Source of the DNA: Sordaria brevicollis
Lineage: Eukaryota > Ascomycota > Sordariomycetes > Sordariales > Sordariaceae
Length of the DNA stretch: 64,000 bases
Assembly: GCA_033439795.1 (NCBI GenBank)
Contig: JAUTDP010000010.1
Coordinates: 1,302,001 to 1,366,000, forward strand
Reading direction: 5' to 3'
This document shows, in pieces, positions 13,301 through 25,596 of this stretch. Both the position numbers and the translations under genes were made by a program. The notes beneath the pieces are model-generated. The model searched no databases and was not told the origin of the DNA. It worked only from the letters and a program-made list of their open reading frames with translations. The first letter of the stretch is position 1; each line of letters starts with the position of its first letter.

Positions 13301-14255
13301 CCCCTATCGGCCTATCCAACCCTGCAGTGATGCTGCGGGTAGCCGGTCCGCGGATTGACATCTCCTACCACTCCCCAACAGAGAAGTCTCACCATTCGTT
13401 CATGTAAGGTACGATTTCGTACCCTTGTTTCCTCTTTCCTCCTCTTTATTCCTCCCTTTCCTTTTTCTATTCTTGCGTTGCGATTCGATCCAGCAGTTAT
13501 CACCACGTTCTTCGTAGGTGAAGGAAAAAAAGTCTGTTGGTCCTTTTTCCCCGATTTCGATGGATGTCATTGACTTCGCAACCTGTATACCGATAAAAGA
13601 GCCCCGGACAACACGACAAAGCTTGTTAGTACTCCCTTCCCTTGCCCTTGCCCTGTCTTGCCCTCTCCAACACTGACTACCAACCTAGTCGAATTCGATA
13701 CTCACCGAGAAGCCAACAAGACACGGTGCCGGTTGATTGCGCGCCTGTTTGCAACGAACCCTCGTCTTAGGCAGAAGGATTACTATTACCGGATTGAACT
13801 GAAACAACAACAGAGAAGAAAAAGCAATTGTGAACAACGTCATCTCAACATTGGGTAAGCGATTACAATTGATGAGTAACACATGAGTATGTCCAGTTGG
13901 GTCCAACTATAAACCAAAAGGAGAGAGAGGCATGTCATTGCGAAACAATTGTGACAGAAAGAAATGCCATTGAATGCGAGGGTGGAACGAGAAGAGATCA
14001 CTTCGTTGCTAAAAAGGTCTCAGCGTGATGAGAAGAACGGAAATGGAATATCAGATAGAAGGTATCGATTGGAGATCAGGTCGATCGACTTTGCAACTCT
14101 GAATCCCACAGGTACATGTATATCTCGTTGCTGGCTATAAGTGTAACTGAGAAGAAGAAGAAAAAAAAGCAACCGCAACTGCACGGCTTCCATCACAAGC
14201 AAAGTATAGTCCATAGTGAGTTAAAAAAATCGTAAAAAAAGAGAAAGTTTCAATA
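4374..14255. other. 9.9-kb gene-poor region
   Basis: No frame here shows family resemblance, splice-consistent continuation or codon texture of a real gene. The longest chance frame is 8402..9031 (+), 209 codons, with no recognisable domain. Pyrimidine-rich tracts on the plus strand at about 13421-13480 and 13630-13670 look like fungal promoter or leader sequence and could belong to an unrecognised short or non-coding transcript. The left part presumably holds the promoter and a long leader of the Zn2Cys6 gene. I see no transposon ends and no RIP-like AT shift. Confidence 0.5.
14222..14241 (-). terminator. Pol III terminator of tRNA-Val
   Basis: Read on the minus strand, two runs of seven T follow shortly after the tRNA 3' end. 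This is the normal RNA polymerase III stop signal. Confidence 0.7.
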
Positions 14256-14329
14256 TGATCCGACCCAGGCTCGATCTGGGGACCTTCAGTGTGTTAGACT
14301 GACGTGATAACCAACTACACCATCGGACC
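14256..14329 (-). tRNA. tRNA-Val (anticodon AAC)
   Basis: A 74-nt cloverleaf without an intron. The acceptor strands GGTCCGA and TCGGATC pair with one G-U, followed by discriminator A. The anticodon stem TCAGT/ACTGA encloses the loop CTAACAC, giving anticodon AAC. The T arm carries GATCGAGCC (in place of the usual GTTCGA-type loop) between CCCAG and CTGGG. The CCA end is not encoded, as expected in eukaryotes. Confidence 0.95.
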
Positions 14330-14921
14330 AGTTGTTGTTTTAAGCGCTTGGACCTACGTCTTATCATATCGATTCTGGAGCTGGACCCACCCTACGATAA
14401 CTGCACGCAGCGAAAGGCCGCAAGTTGATCTGCTGCTGGTAGACACTGGTGAGATATTAACTCAAAATATGCCGGACGAAGTCAGAAACACATACTGAAA
14501 TATCAATAACATTTAGCACAATTAGTAGCCATTATACCGAACCGTCCTACCCAGCCAGGTTGAACTTGTCCGACGACCGAAACCGGACCTCCAGTAGTTG
14601 TAAGCCGAAAACGTGAGCGAGTCCGAGATGCCCCTAATGATTGAATTCATGCCATGGCTCATCATCCTTTACGTAAAAAAAAAGAGATCGAATGTAAAAG
14701 AGTAATATAGTTTTTGCAAGAGACAGAACCCAATATCGCAAGATAGGTATCAAAAGGAAACTTGTTAGACACACAACAAGGCAAAGAAAAATAACCCGAG
14801 TACTTCCCCCCACCGAGAACACCGAACAACACTCAAACCGAAAAGTCGACCGAGCGCGCCATCCAAACATTAACCCATTTCCTCATCATAAAATCCTCAT
14901 CCCATAAGACGTTTACCTTTC
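14330..14921. other. Intergenic, tRNA-Val upstream side
   Basis: Holds the 5' flank of the tRNA gene and the 3' flank of the Moco-sulfurase-like gene. No further feature seen. Confidence 0.5.
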
Positions 14922-17259
14922 TCAAACGGAGACAGCACTCCCCACCCTCTCCAAACACCTCGGCTTCATCATCAGCACCGCTGCTTCTCCTCGCTCTTCC
15001 TGCCCACAGGAAGCGTTTGTGGGAGTTGGCGACGGCGGCAAGATACTCGTTGCTGTTCTCTTTGTCGCTTCCCCCATTATAGCTCTGCCGCCAGCAGCAG
15101 CAGCGTTGGAATCTGGGCCAGCGGCGGTGGTGGTAAAGAAGGAGAAGCCGTCAAAGTGTGGTTGGCTCTGATGCCTCCTTTTCTTGATGTTGGATTTCTT
15201 TGCTGCGGGGACCGCCGGACCGTCTTTCTCAAGGAAGCTTTCTCTGAGGAAGGAAAGGAAGGTTTGGACGTCTTGGGTGGTGCTCATGGCCCCTAGACTT
15301 GCTCGGACGACACTGCGGGAATGTTAGCCGAGCCGTGGAAAGAAGCAGAAGGGGGGCAATCAATGTGAACAAGGAAAGCCGAAGAAAGGAGAGGGGAGAG
15401 TAGGGAGTAGGTGTCAATGAAGATGACTTACCCCGTAGGAAGCTCATTGATAATGCTCAACCCATTAGAACCGCAATGATGTCCAGCGGACTTGGCCCTG
15501 TTCAACATCCAGGGCTCGTACTGAAGTGACGTGAAGATTCCTCCGGGGTTGCAAACACCTGTGAAGAAGTCTCAGTGTCAGTGTCTTCACGTGAGAGGAG
15601 TAAGACTCAAGGTATGGGTAGACTCACCGCCAGACCTCACATAAATTCCCCTATCATTCGCCATCTTCTCCACCCTCGCATAACTTTCATACGTCCCATC
15701 CTCCCTAAACACATTAAACGCCACCGTAGCACCCTGCACCCTCGCATCGCCGTAGACATCGTCTCTCTTCCTTCCACTCTCCAAAAGAAGATCTTCCTCT
15801 CCTGAATGATAGATCTTGCAAAGCGGCTGACCGTTATCATACCTCATACCTTTCATCCCCTGATACAGTCTCCTCACCAGTGCCGAAGTATGGACAGAGA
15901 TATTTTCCATGCTCCCGAATAGCTCCTTGTGCACATCGATCGCTTCACCCAGGGCCAGGAGACTGTGGAAGGGAAGTGTTCCGTCTTCCAGTCCTTCATG
16001 TAGCCCGCCTGCGCCGTGCTCGCTTTCATGCGTGTTGCTGGTCTCCAACCCCTTGCTCACATGCCATGCTCCGCCCACGGCACTGACCATGTTGACGGTA
16101 CCTCCGCCGAAGTACTTTCTCAATGCCAGAATATGACCAGAATCCTTGCGAATGATCAGGCCTCCTACATCTGGGAAGCCAAAGATCTTGTAGAACGACA
16201 CACAGGTGAAGTCCGGCGCGGTCTCGGGGTCTTCGAAGACGTAGGACATGGGACTAGTCATAGCCAGCGCGGCAGCGTCTAGGAGAGTGTAGGTGTTACG
16301 CAGCCTCTTGGTCCTGTCATGCCGGATCCGACCAGTCCAGCTGAGCGGTAGTCTACGCCCTGTGAGGTTGCTCTGCCCTGGGTAGGCAAAGAGAGCGAGA
16401 CTGCCTGATGGCTGGCCGAAGCTGTTGCTTCCCTCAATCCAGTCTTCGACTTCGGTGTCACTCTCGAAACACTTATGGCTGTGCGGCCCCTTGGTCAACT
16501 CGCGGACGCCGACGAGGCTGGTATGTGCATCACGGTGGTAGCCGTACCAGAAGGTGCCGGCGCGGGTCTGCTCGGAGAGGTCGCGGAAGCAATCGGCGAC
16601 GAGCTTGATGGCTGCGGTAGCGTTGGCGACGAAGACGAGGTCAAAGTGACGTGGATCGGCACCAAGAAAGCGGAGTGTCTTTTCCCGTACCGAGTCGACC
16701 ATGTCACCGGCGAACTTGGCGGGCTCGTTGGCAGAGTGGGGGTTGCCGTAGAGATTGGAGGTCATCTTCTCGGCGAAACGCTTGACGGTCGATTGGGCGT
16801 AGATAGTAGTACCGCTGTGGTCGAGGTAGACGCCTGGTCATCGTTAGGTTGGGGGTGGAAATAGAAGGGAGAGATAATAATGCTGGAAGCAAATCTAGGG
16901 AACCAGAAACTTACCATTGTTCATGTGAGCATATTCTTCTTTGCGTATCTTCTCCACTGGCTTGTCGTAGGGCGATTCAGCTAAGGCGAGACGCTTGTTG
17001 CTTGAGAATGGGACTATACGCCAGATGTTAGCCAGCGTTAGCCCAGGCTCACATGCCAAAATTTGCGGATGGTGGGTAAAGGGATGTGAAACAAATTAGA
17101 TAGGCCGAAGGTGCTCTTACAGTTGATGGATGTCATGGCTGGATATTCGGATGATGTCTTCTCTTCTGATGACCGCCTGGGGCTATCATTCGTTGTACCA
17201 ACAGCGCGACGCTCTCGTCCTTTCTTGGAGAGGCGGTTGAGAATATTGAGACGGCTCAT
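14922..17259 (-). CDS. Molybdenum-cofactor-sulfurase-like, NifS domain only
   Basis: Five exons on the minus strand (17259..17121, 17013..16915, 16833..15628, 15558..15432, 15312..14922) encode 653 aa. All four introns have GT/AG ends, and the phases agree. The protein is a fold-type I PLP enzyme of the aminotransferase class V group, closest to the N-terminal domain of eukaryotic Moco sulfurase. Landmarks are GVYLDHSGTT at the start of the fold, NPHSAN, LLDAAAL (Asp265, PLP ring), SFYKIFG (Lys295, the Schiff-base lysine), the loop GVCNPGG (Cys484, position of the persulfide cysteine), GHHCG and PTGVVRASLGAM. Moco sulfurases transfer sulfur from cysteine to the cofactor of xanthine dehydrogenase and aldehyde oxidase. 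Full-length enzymes carry a C-terminal MOSC domain, which is absent here. The last ~110 residues are low complexity. It could be a paralogue with another sulfur acceptor. No neighbour suggests a pathway. Confidence 0.85.
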
Positions 17260-20200
17260 GGTGAGTAAGACAATGGAAATGGCGTGATGTGATGATCAGA
17301 ACCTGGTGTCAATTAGTGTCATGAAGGAGGGCATCCAGAAAGTTTTAAATACTGTTGAGAGGCGACTTAAACCTAAGCCCGAGACACTCCTAGATCACGT
17401 AGATATCCTGTGCGGGTGTCCCTTCCCCGTATCCGATGGCTCGGCTATCCTACCCTAAGCGCCGAAGTGATGCTCTTCACAACCATATGTTGAGGGCGCC
17501 ATGAGCATGAGGAGCTGAATACCATGATGGATGTCCACCAGAAAGGAAAGCGATAGACTCGAGGGTTGGTATCACTCATCCGGGAACGTCAACCGCTACC
17601 ACATCCGGAAGGAGGGAAGTATCACGAACGCTGGACGGCGAACTGTTGGTCTTGGAGAGCAAATAAAACCCAATGGACTCCGGAACTAAGTACACATGGA
17701 GTATCTCATGGTTAGGGGGTGTCATATCAGAGACAAAGTTATGGGTGCAGGTCCAATGGGAATCTTCACTGGAGGGTGTTATTGGAAAGGGTGGGTCGGT
17801 GTTGCTCCCCGGTATCCATGTGCGCACATCCGGATGTACCCATGTGCTTATGGCGAAGATTAGGTAACAGGAGCATTGGAAAGTTTCTTGGATCTGTTAG
17901 CGTTGAAGTCCGCAGTACCTGGTCGGATCTACGACCGGGGATGAGCCTCACGACCCAGTGCTTTCCTGGGTGAATACTTCCTATCAAGACGTTTAAATTC
18001 CAGCACGAATCCCTTGACCTTGACCTACAAGTCCTTCTAACTCTAGCTTTACTGACTCCTGAACTATTCCCATCTCGCTTGTTAATCAGCGAATGTCATC
18101 AAAGCGCAACAAGCTGGTGTCCAACATGGTGATGATGATAAGAAGCTCAGTTGGACTTGCCATATCACCCGGGCTGTTGCCCCGGATTTGCGGTATGAGT
18201 TGATACCAAGCAAGAACGTAACTACGCAGGTAACTACGCAGTTACACTGTTAGGGTATCCCAGTTGCAATGTCAACGCGGCGACTTCATGTGATGTTCGG
18301 CTTTACGCAGCATTGCCCGTCGGATATGTCCTATTACCAGTTAATTTGATACCTACATCTTCTGCCAGGTGATGTCGTATGCGTGAATGTCTCAGTTAGC
18401 CCCATGGCGTGGGATGGGTTACAGGGATGAGATCGCGTAGGATAACATCCCTCCCAGCCCAGTCGACTGGCAGGCCGAACAGATTTGGTCCAATGTTGGT
18501 ATACCAAAGCCCCTGGCCCATGGTCCTTGGGGGTGCTTTCTACTTCCATAACTGGCAATAGCAAAAAAAAAATATCTGCCGTGAAGGAAAATGGTTAATT
18601 GATGGTTGATGCTGACTCCATGGAATGACGCCTGGCCGCAAGTGAACGTAGTATAGCTTAAAACTCTACCTAAACCGGAAGGCAATTAACAACAGTGATA
18701 CAAGCCATGAGCTTAACCACTGCCCTTAGGTTGTCTCCTCGGTTTTGGGTGTGCTGGGGTTTCGTCAGGACCCTCGATACAGCCGGGCAAGCAATACTCG
18801 GTATAGCCGCCTGGGCCGGGCTGAGTAGGTAGATCATGACGTTGAAGGAATTAGTACGTGAGAGATTGAGATATGCGTAATTGAGTGAGACCGCGGAAGA
18901 GTCCGTACATTGACCGGACCGGCTAACCGGTGTGCTGGATTTACACTCAGCTGTTCCTGAGCACTGGTTAGCTGGTTTTGCTCCCAGTTCTACCAAAAGA
19001 CATTGGGGAACAGAGACAGCACAGGTCAAAACACACCGTTGGCATCTCAACCTTGTCATGGTAGACATGGCTTTACGCACCGTTGAGCTGGCTGAAGCCG
19101 AGGAACTGGAGATCGTCATGGAGCTAATTTCTGCCAGTTGTAATAGTGCGTTGATGAGGTAGCAACCCCATGGACGATCATATCTACAGGGCAGTGATAT
19201 GATAACCGCAGGGTTGTATGGACGCGTTCTTCAGCCGGGAAGTGTGAGGGTAGGTGAGACATGAAATGAGGCTGTAGACAATGGTATTGGGTGAGATGTG
19301 AGGCCAATGAAGAGCAGAAATTGCCAGGTTGAGGTAAAGTTTGGATATAGTAGTGATTGGTGAAGGTTGCAGCCCTCATCGTCGGCGTTGATCGTCAACA
19401 AGGAAAAGCAGAGTGATTCGGCTGTAGCCTGAAGGAAAGAAAGGTCATGAATTTTTGACAATATGGAGGCAAGAACTTGTCGAGGCTGTGAGGGTGAGAC
19501 AACTTGTCGTCAGTTCCTTCCCATTGGGACCATCGCCTCATGGCATACCCACGGCTAAAGTGAGGCAGAAGGAAAGAACGACTAGATAGCCTGCAGGATC
19601 GTAAACGCCACCAGCTAGCATCTGCAAGGTGAGATGATGGCGTTATGGTGGCTCTTGTTAGCGCGGACTATCACCAGCCTACCGGATCCTTATCAGCTGG
19701 CATCGTCAACCCAACTCGAAAGCTTGCACGATGCTCGGAAGTGGAAGCCGCGGCCCGACCCCTTTCCTTGTGTGACTGACCATCCACGCTGTGTGCCTCG
19801 GGTGGGCAACTGAGACCTGGAGGAGCTCTTTCCTTTCGACCTTGGAGGTTCAGTGTCCCGTCGGGTTACTAGCAAGAGAGAATTTTACCAAGTTGCAATT
19901 GGGATCTAGCAATTTCCCCCACTGCATGTCCCATCCTCTCTTCATGCAGTGTTCTCTGTCACCACTCACCTGCAGGCATCGATCTTTTTTCCAAGCTACC
20001 TCCAATTCCAAGTTTCTGTTGGTCTAGCGAAGCTGGTTTGAAACATGGAACTGCACCGGGAAACTCCGACTGGTCGAAATAAGGTTGGTTTTTTTGTTCC
20101 CTCCCATCATGATGTCGCCAGCTATCAAACGCCAGTTCCCATGAACACAAAAGGTAGGCCAGTTACTTAGCGCAACTTGGCTGGGTTGTTACCTAGCCGG

Positions 20201-21693
20201 TCACAGTTCGGAGAATTCAGGACGCCAGAACGTCAAACACGGCCCTCACGGAGTCAACTCAACAGAGCCAAGGGAAATGAAGGTGCGGTTGCGGCTGAAG
20301 AAGCAAAGAAAAACCCAGTCTGACTGATCCATCCCATCAGCTGTCTGGTAAGGAACTAACTCGGAATTGGCAGGTGTCTGGTTTACCACTTGACCGGCTG
20401 AAGGTTGGGGTCATCATCGCTGACAATTGACGTTCATGAATTGAGGCAGCCGTGCCGAGCTCAGGGGCAGAGGCTGCCCCCTCTTTTTCTTTCGGCCCAT
20501 CGTACATCAACATCGACATGATGATGTTGCAGTTGCATCGCGTTGTTCACGCCTTGTCAAAATGCCATATCGGACTCCCATGTCGGTGTTAGCGGTCGAT
20601 CATATCAGGCTCGCTAAGCGTTCCCCTGAAGGCCCGCCAACAGGGCTTACGGCACGCTCTAATGCAGCCCCGGGTCTGCTGGGTTAGTGGAGGCCGCTAA
20701 AGGGAGATCCCCCGGCGGCGGCCCGACTTGAGCGACGAAAACACACAAAGCTCCACATCTCCCCTCCTTCACACCCTCGACACCTTAATCTGCCACCTCC
20801 AAAGGCTGACCCAATAACGTCGCATGGTCCAGCTTCACTCCATCAATATCACGGAACGGTGCCTCACTGGATGGTAGTCGCGGGTGCTTCTGAGACTCGT
20901 ACGATTATGACGGCTGAGAGAGGCTTGGCATGATGGGTGTAGGAAGCTGTTCCGCATCCAACCAGCAATACGATGGAGAGCAACGGCCATCAAGAGAAGT
21001 CATCCCCAACCCGCTTGGACAGCCGACGATATTCGCAATGTCTACAGCGTGCTCTTTCGCCCAGAAAATGAGCATAGACCCCATGGTCCCTTTTGGGTTG
21101 GGTATTCAAGCCTTCCATGCGAACCTGGGAGACACTTACTAATTGCGTCTACGTTTGTCCAGGACCCTGTTGGCTCCCTAGCCAATGTGGCTATACCCGC
21201 CCTTTCACCATCGACTGCCTCAATGAGGACTGACTATTGATGGGGGAAGGGGATTGTAGTTGGGAGGGTAGAAGGGCATCGGTTGCCCACTCGATTTTCC
21301 TTTGGCCCCTTCGAACCCGGAAAGATTGCCCTCAACACATGACCATGTAACCGCAGTCACTTTCCCAGTTTGTCATCACGGTATTTGCAAAGATCACCTT
21401 TACCGATGCGATTGGCACCTGGAACTGCGAGTTGGCATCCCATCAGGACGGTTCACACTTCCGCCCTCATGAATGTAAAAGAGATCATGGACATGTGTTC
21501 AGGTACGCAGCTTAATAGCCTACATGCGCCGCAACCCCTTGTTGGAACTCCTCAAAAAATCATACCGGGCCGCTGACCAGTGCTCGAAAAAAAAACCTTT
21601 TAAAGGTGAAACCCAGAATTGAACCATTAGATAAAACGCATTTTCCTATCATTAACCCTCGACATTCCCAACGACCGGCGCTCCGTCCCGAAC
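17260..21693. other. 4.4-kb intergenic region
   Basis: Only short frames without resemblance to known families. A small direct repeat of TAACTACGCAG occurs near 18218-18240. The right part is the 3' flank of the SOD gene and the left part the promoter of the Moco-sulfurase-like gene. No RNA gene or mobile element is recognised. Confidence 0.5.
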
Positions 21694-22665
21694 TTAAAGC
21701 ATCAACATCATCGCACCACCCAACAAGGCAGCCACAACACCGGTCATGGAGCTTGTGCTAAAGCTGGCTCCAGCGACAACAGGCAGAGATCCAGACGGCG
21801 CGGGCGCGCTTCCAGTGGTTTGCGCGGGGTTGGTTCCGATGGGGGCAGCGCTCGAGACACCGGTACCATTGGTCGGCACCGCGACTGGGCCCGACTGGGT
21901 TACAGTCACGGTGTGATCCTCGCAAATCGACTCCGAGGGCTTAGGGGCGGTGCCGGCGTTGGTAATCTTGAAGTTCGCGCAAGTGATCCTCGTCTTGTTG
22001 GGGTAGTGGAATACGATGCTGCGGTTGAGGAAGTAGGCGCCGGTGCCCTCAACTAGGGAAGAGTACTTGTCGAGGTACGAGGCGCTGAAGGTGTCCTTGT
22101 CCGCGGGGATGGCGCCGTACTTGCCGGCAAGATCGCCGACCTGGCACGTCTCGGGCTTGGTCTTGTCGCAGACCGGGTCTTCGCCGCGCTCGGTGGGGTC
22201 AAGGTGAGCGCCGGTCGCGCTGCAGTTGCCGTTCTCGGGGACGGGGTTGACGTGAATGTGGTAGGCTGTGAAAAGGTTAGTACTATTTTCATATCGAGGA
22301 AGAGTGTTTCAATGGTTGGACATACTGAAAGGGCCACCCTCGGGCAGACCGCTCAACTCAATGTCGAACTTCACTCCGACACCGCCATCACCAGACTGGG
22401 CAACCACCTTGCCCTTGATGTTGCCTCCATTGGGGAAGCCGGCCTTTTGCCAGGAGTTCTCGGGGAGGACTGCTTCGGCAACGAGACCAACGGGGTTGTT
22501 GGTAACAGCAGCAGCTGTAGGGACCTATGACGACCGGTGTCAGCATTCGAAGGACTTCCATGTCGATGTCCAGGTAGGAGGTTGATGTTGACAACGTACA
22601 GGGTTCTGGGCAGCAACACCAGTAGCGGCGGCGCCGATGAGAGAAAGAGCCAATGAGGTACGCAT
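21694..22665 (-). CDS. GPI-anchored Cu-only superoxide dismutase-like protein
   Basis: Three exons on the minus strand (22665..22600, 22524..22326, 22265..21694), with 75- and 60-bp introns, give 278 aa. A signal peptide (MRTSLALSLIGAAATGVAA) opens the protein. The Cu/Zn-SOD-like fold shows YHIHVNP (His91, His93), GAHLDP (His109), GDLAGKYG and VFHYP (His175), which are the four copper ligands of the Cu-only class. The zinc loop of Cu/Zn enzymes is not apparent. The C-terminus is Ser/Thr/Pro-rich and ends in a hydrophobic tail, as in GPI-anchored proteins. Such enzymes convert extracellular superoxide to hydrogen peroxide at the cell wall. The nearest models are the fungal SOD4/5/6 group. A catalytic role is likely because all ligands are kept. 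The neighbours are unrelated. Confidence 0.85.
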
Positions 22666-25222
22666 TTTGGATTATGATTATACTGATGATCGTACGATTA
22701 GGTTGGTGATGTTGGCAAGTAGTTCTGGTGCGATATCTCGAGGTTAGTTTGCGTGACCCTTTATTTCTTTAAGCGCTGAGCGAGTGACTGATTGAGAGAA
22801 AGTAGGAAAGAACCTGTAAGTGAGTGGAGGCCGGCGACAACTTTAAATCAAAGCTGAGCTCAAGGTCGGTCAGGATCCCTCAGTCCTATCCATGCAAGGG
22901 ACAAACATTCGAGACCTTGTCCCCAGTTCCTTGGGTGGCGTTTGGGAGGACCAACTTCCACGTGTACGACCCAACAGTGAAACTAACAACAGGGGACGAA
23001 TCGGCGAACAACATACCTTCGTTTTTTGTTTCTCTGTTTCTTCGATCCTCGAAAATACCCAAATGCGTCACTAAAGTCGATTGAGGTTGCGGTCCCTTCC
23101 AATCAAACTTTCTGTTGGTCGGGGTATATGGGAATTTGATGAAATGCGGTTGCGAATGGGATGTGGATAAATTCCGGTTCTTCTTCTTCAGGCAAGTTCT
23201 CAAAACCAACCCCCGTTGTCGTACGTAACCGTTCTTTCTTGTTCCGTTCCAGTTGGATCTCGTGCAGTGTGAAAAGGAAAGAAAAACTGTTGGCTTGTCG
23301 TGGTTTCTTTTACTTCCCGCCCTTTTCTTGTTCTTTTTGATATCGGTGGCTGCGCTTTCTAATACCGTTTACTTTTTGGACGATGGTGATTTCCGAGCCG
23401 TTACCAGGTAATGCAAAGGAAAGAGGAGAGGAAATATGAACCAAGGAGAAGTTTCCTCGGTAAGTTACTCCTTATATATTAAAAATTAATTTCCAGTGTC
23501 CCTCGTGTTCCCAAGCGGGAGCGGGCCACTCGTGGGAAGATCTCAATCGCTCGCTTGGGTAGTCTGTGGTGCTGTGCTGCGGTGCTTCCACACACACGAA
23601 AGCCAAAAAGCCCAGTGGGCCGCCGCCCCAGATCAAGGCCAAGGCAGGGCAGGGGCGTAGTAATCTAGCGAGAAAGAGGCCCAGCAGGCGGGAAGGAAGA
23701 GGCGTTAACGGCGCAGTTACAGGTACAGCACAACACCCACATTCTCACATTTGTGCCTTTGTTGTGCTGGATACACAGTGAGTGGTTCACAATTTAGGTG
23801 TCTTTCAACGGTGCTGTATCGTTGGCTATGGCAGAGTTGTCAGTTAGCGTTGTGCTGGCTAGCAGTGCCTAGCTCGATGACAAGACCCAACAAGGGCCAA
23901 TTGCGATGGAAACGCCAAGCCAGCGAGTGTTTTGTGACCTGTAGATCTTGTTTCTTTGATTGGGATGGGCGGGAGGCGAGCGTCTATAAAAAGCGAAGAT
24001 TGCCTTAAAGGAACAACGAAACAAAAAGTGGAGAAAGCGTCGAGAGAGCGGAAGGTTGTAGGAAGCGAGAGGGAGCGCGGAATGCATTGCGGAAAATTGC
24101 AGGGCCCCCTTTCCTCGTTATTGTACGACGGGACCTCTATGTTCATTCCTGGCTGTGTAACAAAGGATGAGTCGTGTCGTGTTGTTGGGTCACGATCACC
24201 TTTTACGTACTGGTGAACGGAGAGAAATGCTGTGCTAATATGCTGTGTTAGAAGCGGGTTGGTGATAGTGGTATTGGTGATAGGTCTTGGCCTCCAAGTC
24301 GGGCTTGAAGCGGTTGTTGTTGGTGGGTGTGGCAGTTAATCTAATCGAACTAACGTTGTTCATGCCCCTTGCAGATCATAGAGAGGCACGTTGCGATCAG
24401 AGCAAACTGTTTTGGATTGATGGGGAAAGGCTGTGAAAAGCCGACAAGAGGCTGGACTTGTTGATGACGGTGGAAGTAGAGAAAGTAGGTAATGCCATTG
24501 AAACGAAACACATTCTTTTACCTGTTGCAACTGCTGATTGTTGGTTTGTCTGTGGGATAAGGTTTGGGTGAACTATCATCACATGAATGGAAGAGTGGCT
24601 GACCGTGAGGATGTGACAAGTGATGGGTGATGAGTAATCAGGTAAGTTGTCCTTCTTCAACTAATTGATCATGGTGACTCGTTGATCTCATCACATTACG
24701 CATATGGGATGAGTTCAAACAGCAGCAATATCCATCCAAACCGGAGGGGTCCATAGTTGTCAGTTGCTCCGTCGTTCAAATTCGGTTGTCATCGATCTCT
24801 TAACCGCCCATCCAAGAAGCTCCAAGCTTTCTCCAAGACCAACACCAAAAACTACCGTTCGCTGGAACGGTAAATTTCAGGCGTGGGATCACTACCCCCG
24901 GCAGCCCGCTACCTAGTGAATACCAAGTTGCCCGTGGTGGTGGTGCAGGTGTGCTGTTGTTGGGTGCTGTTGGTGCGCTGGCGATCGCCCTAATTGTACC
25001 TAAGCGACGAAAATGATTGGCGGTAGCGCGGCTACATTCCTGGGCAAAAGGATGTCGCTTCGGTTGAAGCAACCGACGAGTCAAAAGTACCTACGGATGT
25101 TGCTATTCGTGGGCTTTTTATGCTACCGTAACCAGCACATACTACACCGCGCTGTGGAGTGAAGTGGTATAATTGTGTAGTATATGTAGGTTGTATATGG
25201 TGATCTGGCGGAGTTGGCAAGC
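22666..25222. other. Intergenic, SOD promoter side
   Basis: The promoter of the SOD gene lies at the left end. The remainder has only short, unrelated frames. No RNA gene is seen. Confidence 0.5.
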
Positions 25223-25230
25223 GGAAGGAT
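25223..25230. repeat. Left target-site duplication of the MITE
   Basis: GGAAGGAT, repeated exactly at 25589-25596 on the other side of the element. Confidence 0.9.
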
Positions 25231-25588
25231 CAGCGCTAGAAACAAGTCAAGTAAGAGGTCATACTTACTTATACTTATTTAAGTGGGTCAAGTAAGAATT
25301 CGTACTTACTTGTACTTACTTATACTTACTTACTTGACAATACTTGAAACTTCCTTATCGGTCCTCTTATCGGCTGTTATCAATCGTTATCAACCGTTAT
25401 CTTTCCGTTTTCGTAACTTAGATCGATATTTTGGTACCAAAAGTTATGCCAAGAGGCTGGTCAAGTATCCTCAAGTAAGTATCAAGCCTTACTTACTTGC
25501 CAAGTATAAGTATGAACCTTTACTTACTTACTTACTTACTTATACTTACTTATACTTGACTAGAATACTTGACTTGTTTCTGGCGCTG
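25231..25588. mobile_element. hAT-type MITE
   Basis: A 358-bp non-coding element. The terminal inverted repeats of 23 bp (25231-25253 and 25566-25588) begin CAGCGC and differ at one base. It is flanked by a perfect 8-bp duplication, GGAAGGAT, at 25223-25230 and 25589-25596. An 8-bp target duplication and CAG-starting ends are the marks of the hAT superfamily. The interior is built largely of TACTTACT-type repeats near both ends, around a unique core, and could fold on itself. No transposase frame is present, so it would depend on an element elsewhere. Confidence 0.9.
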
Positions 25589-25596
25589 GGAAGGAT
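25589..25596. repeat. Right target-site duplication of the MITE
   Basis: GGAAGGAT, the second copy of the 8-bp duplication. Confidence 0.9.

Noticed and set aside
13560..13858. Possible small two-exon gene on the plus strand
   Set aside because: The ATG at 13560 and the later basic frame cannot be joined in phase with a normal donor and acceptor.
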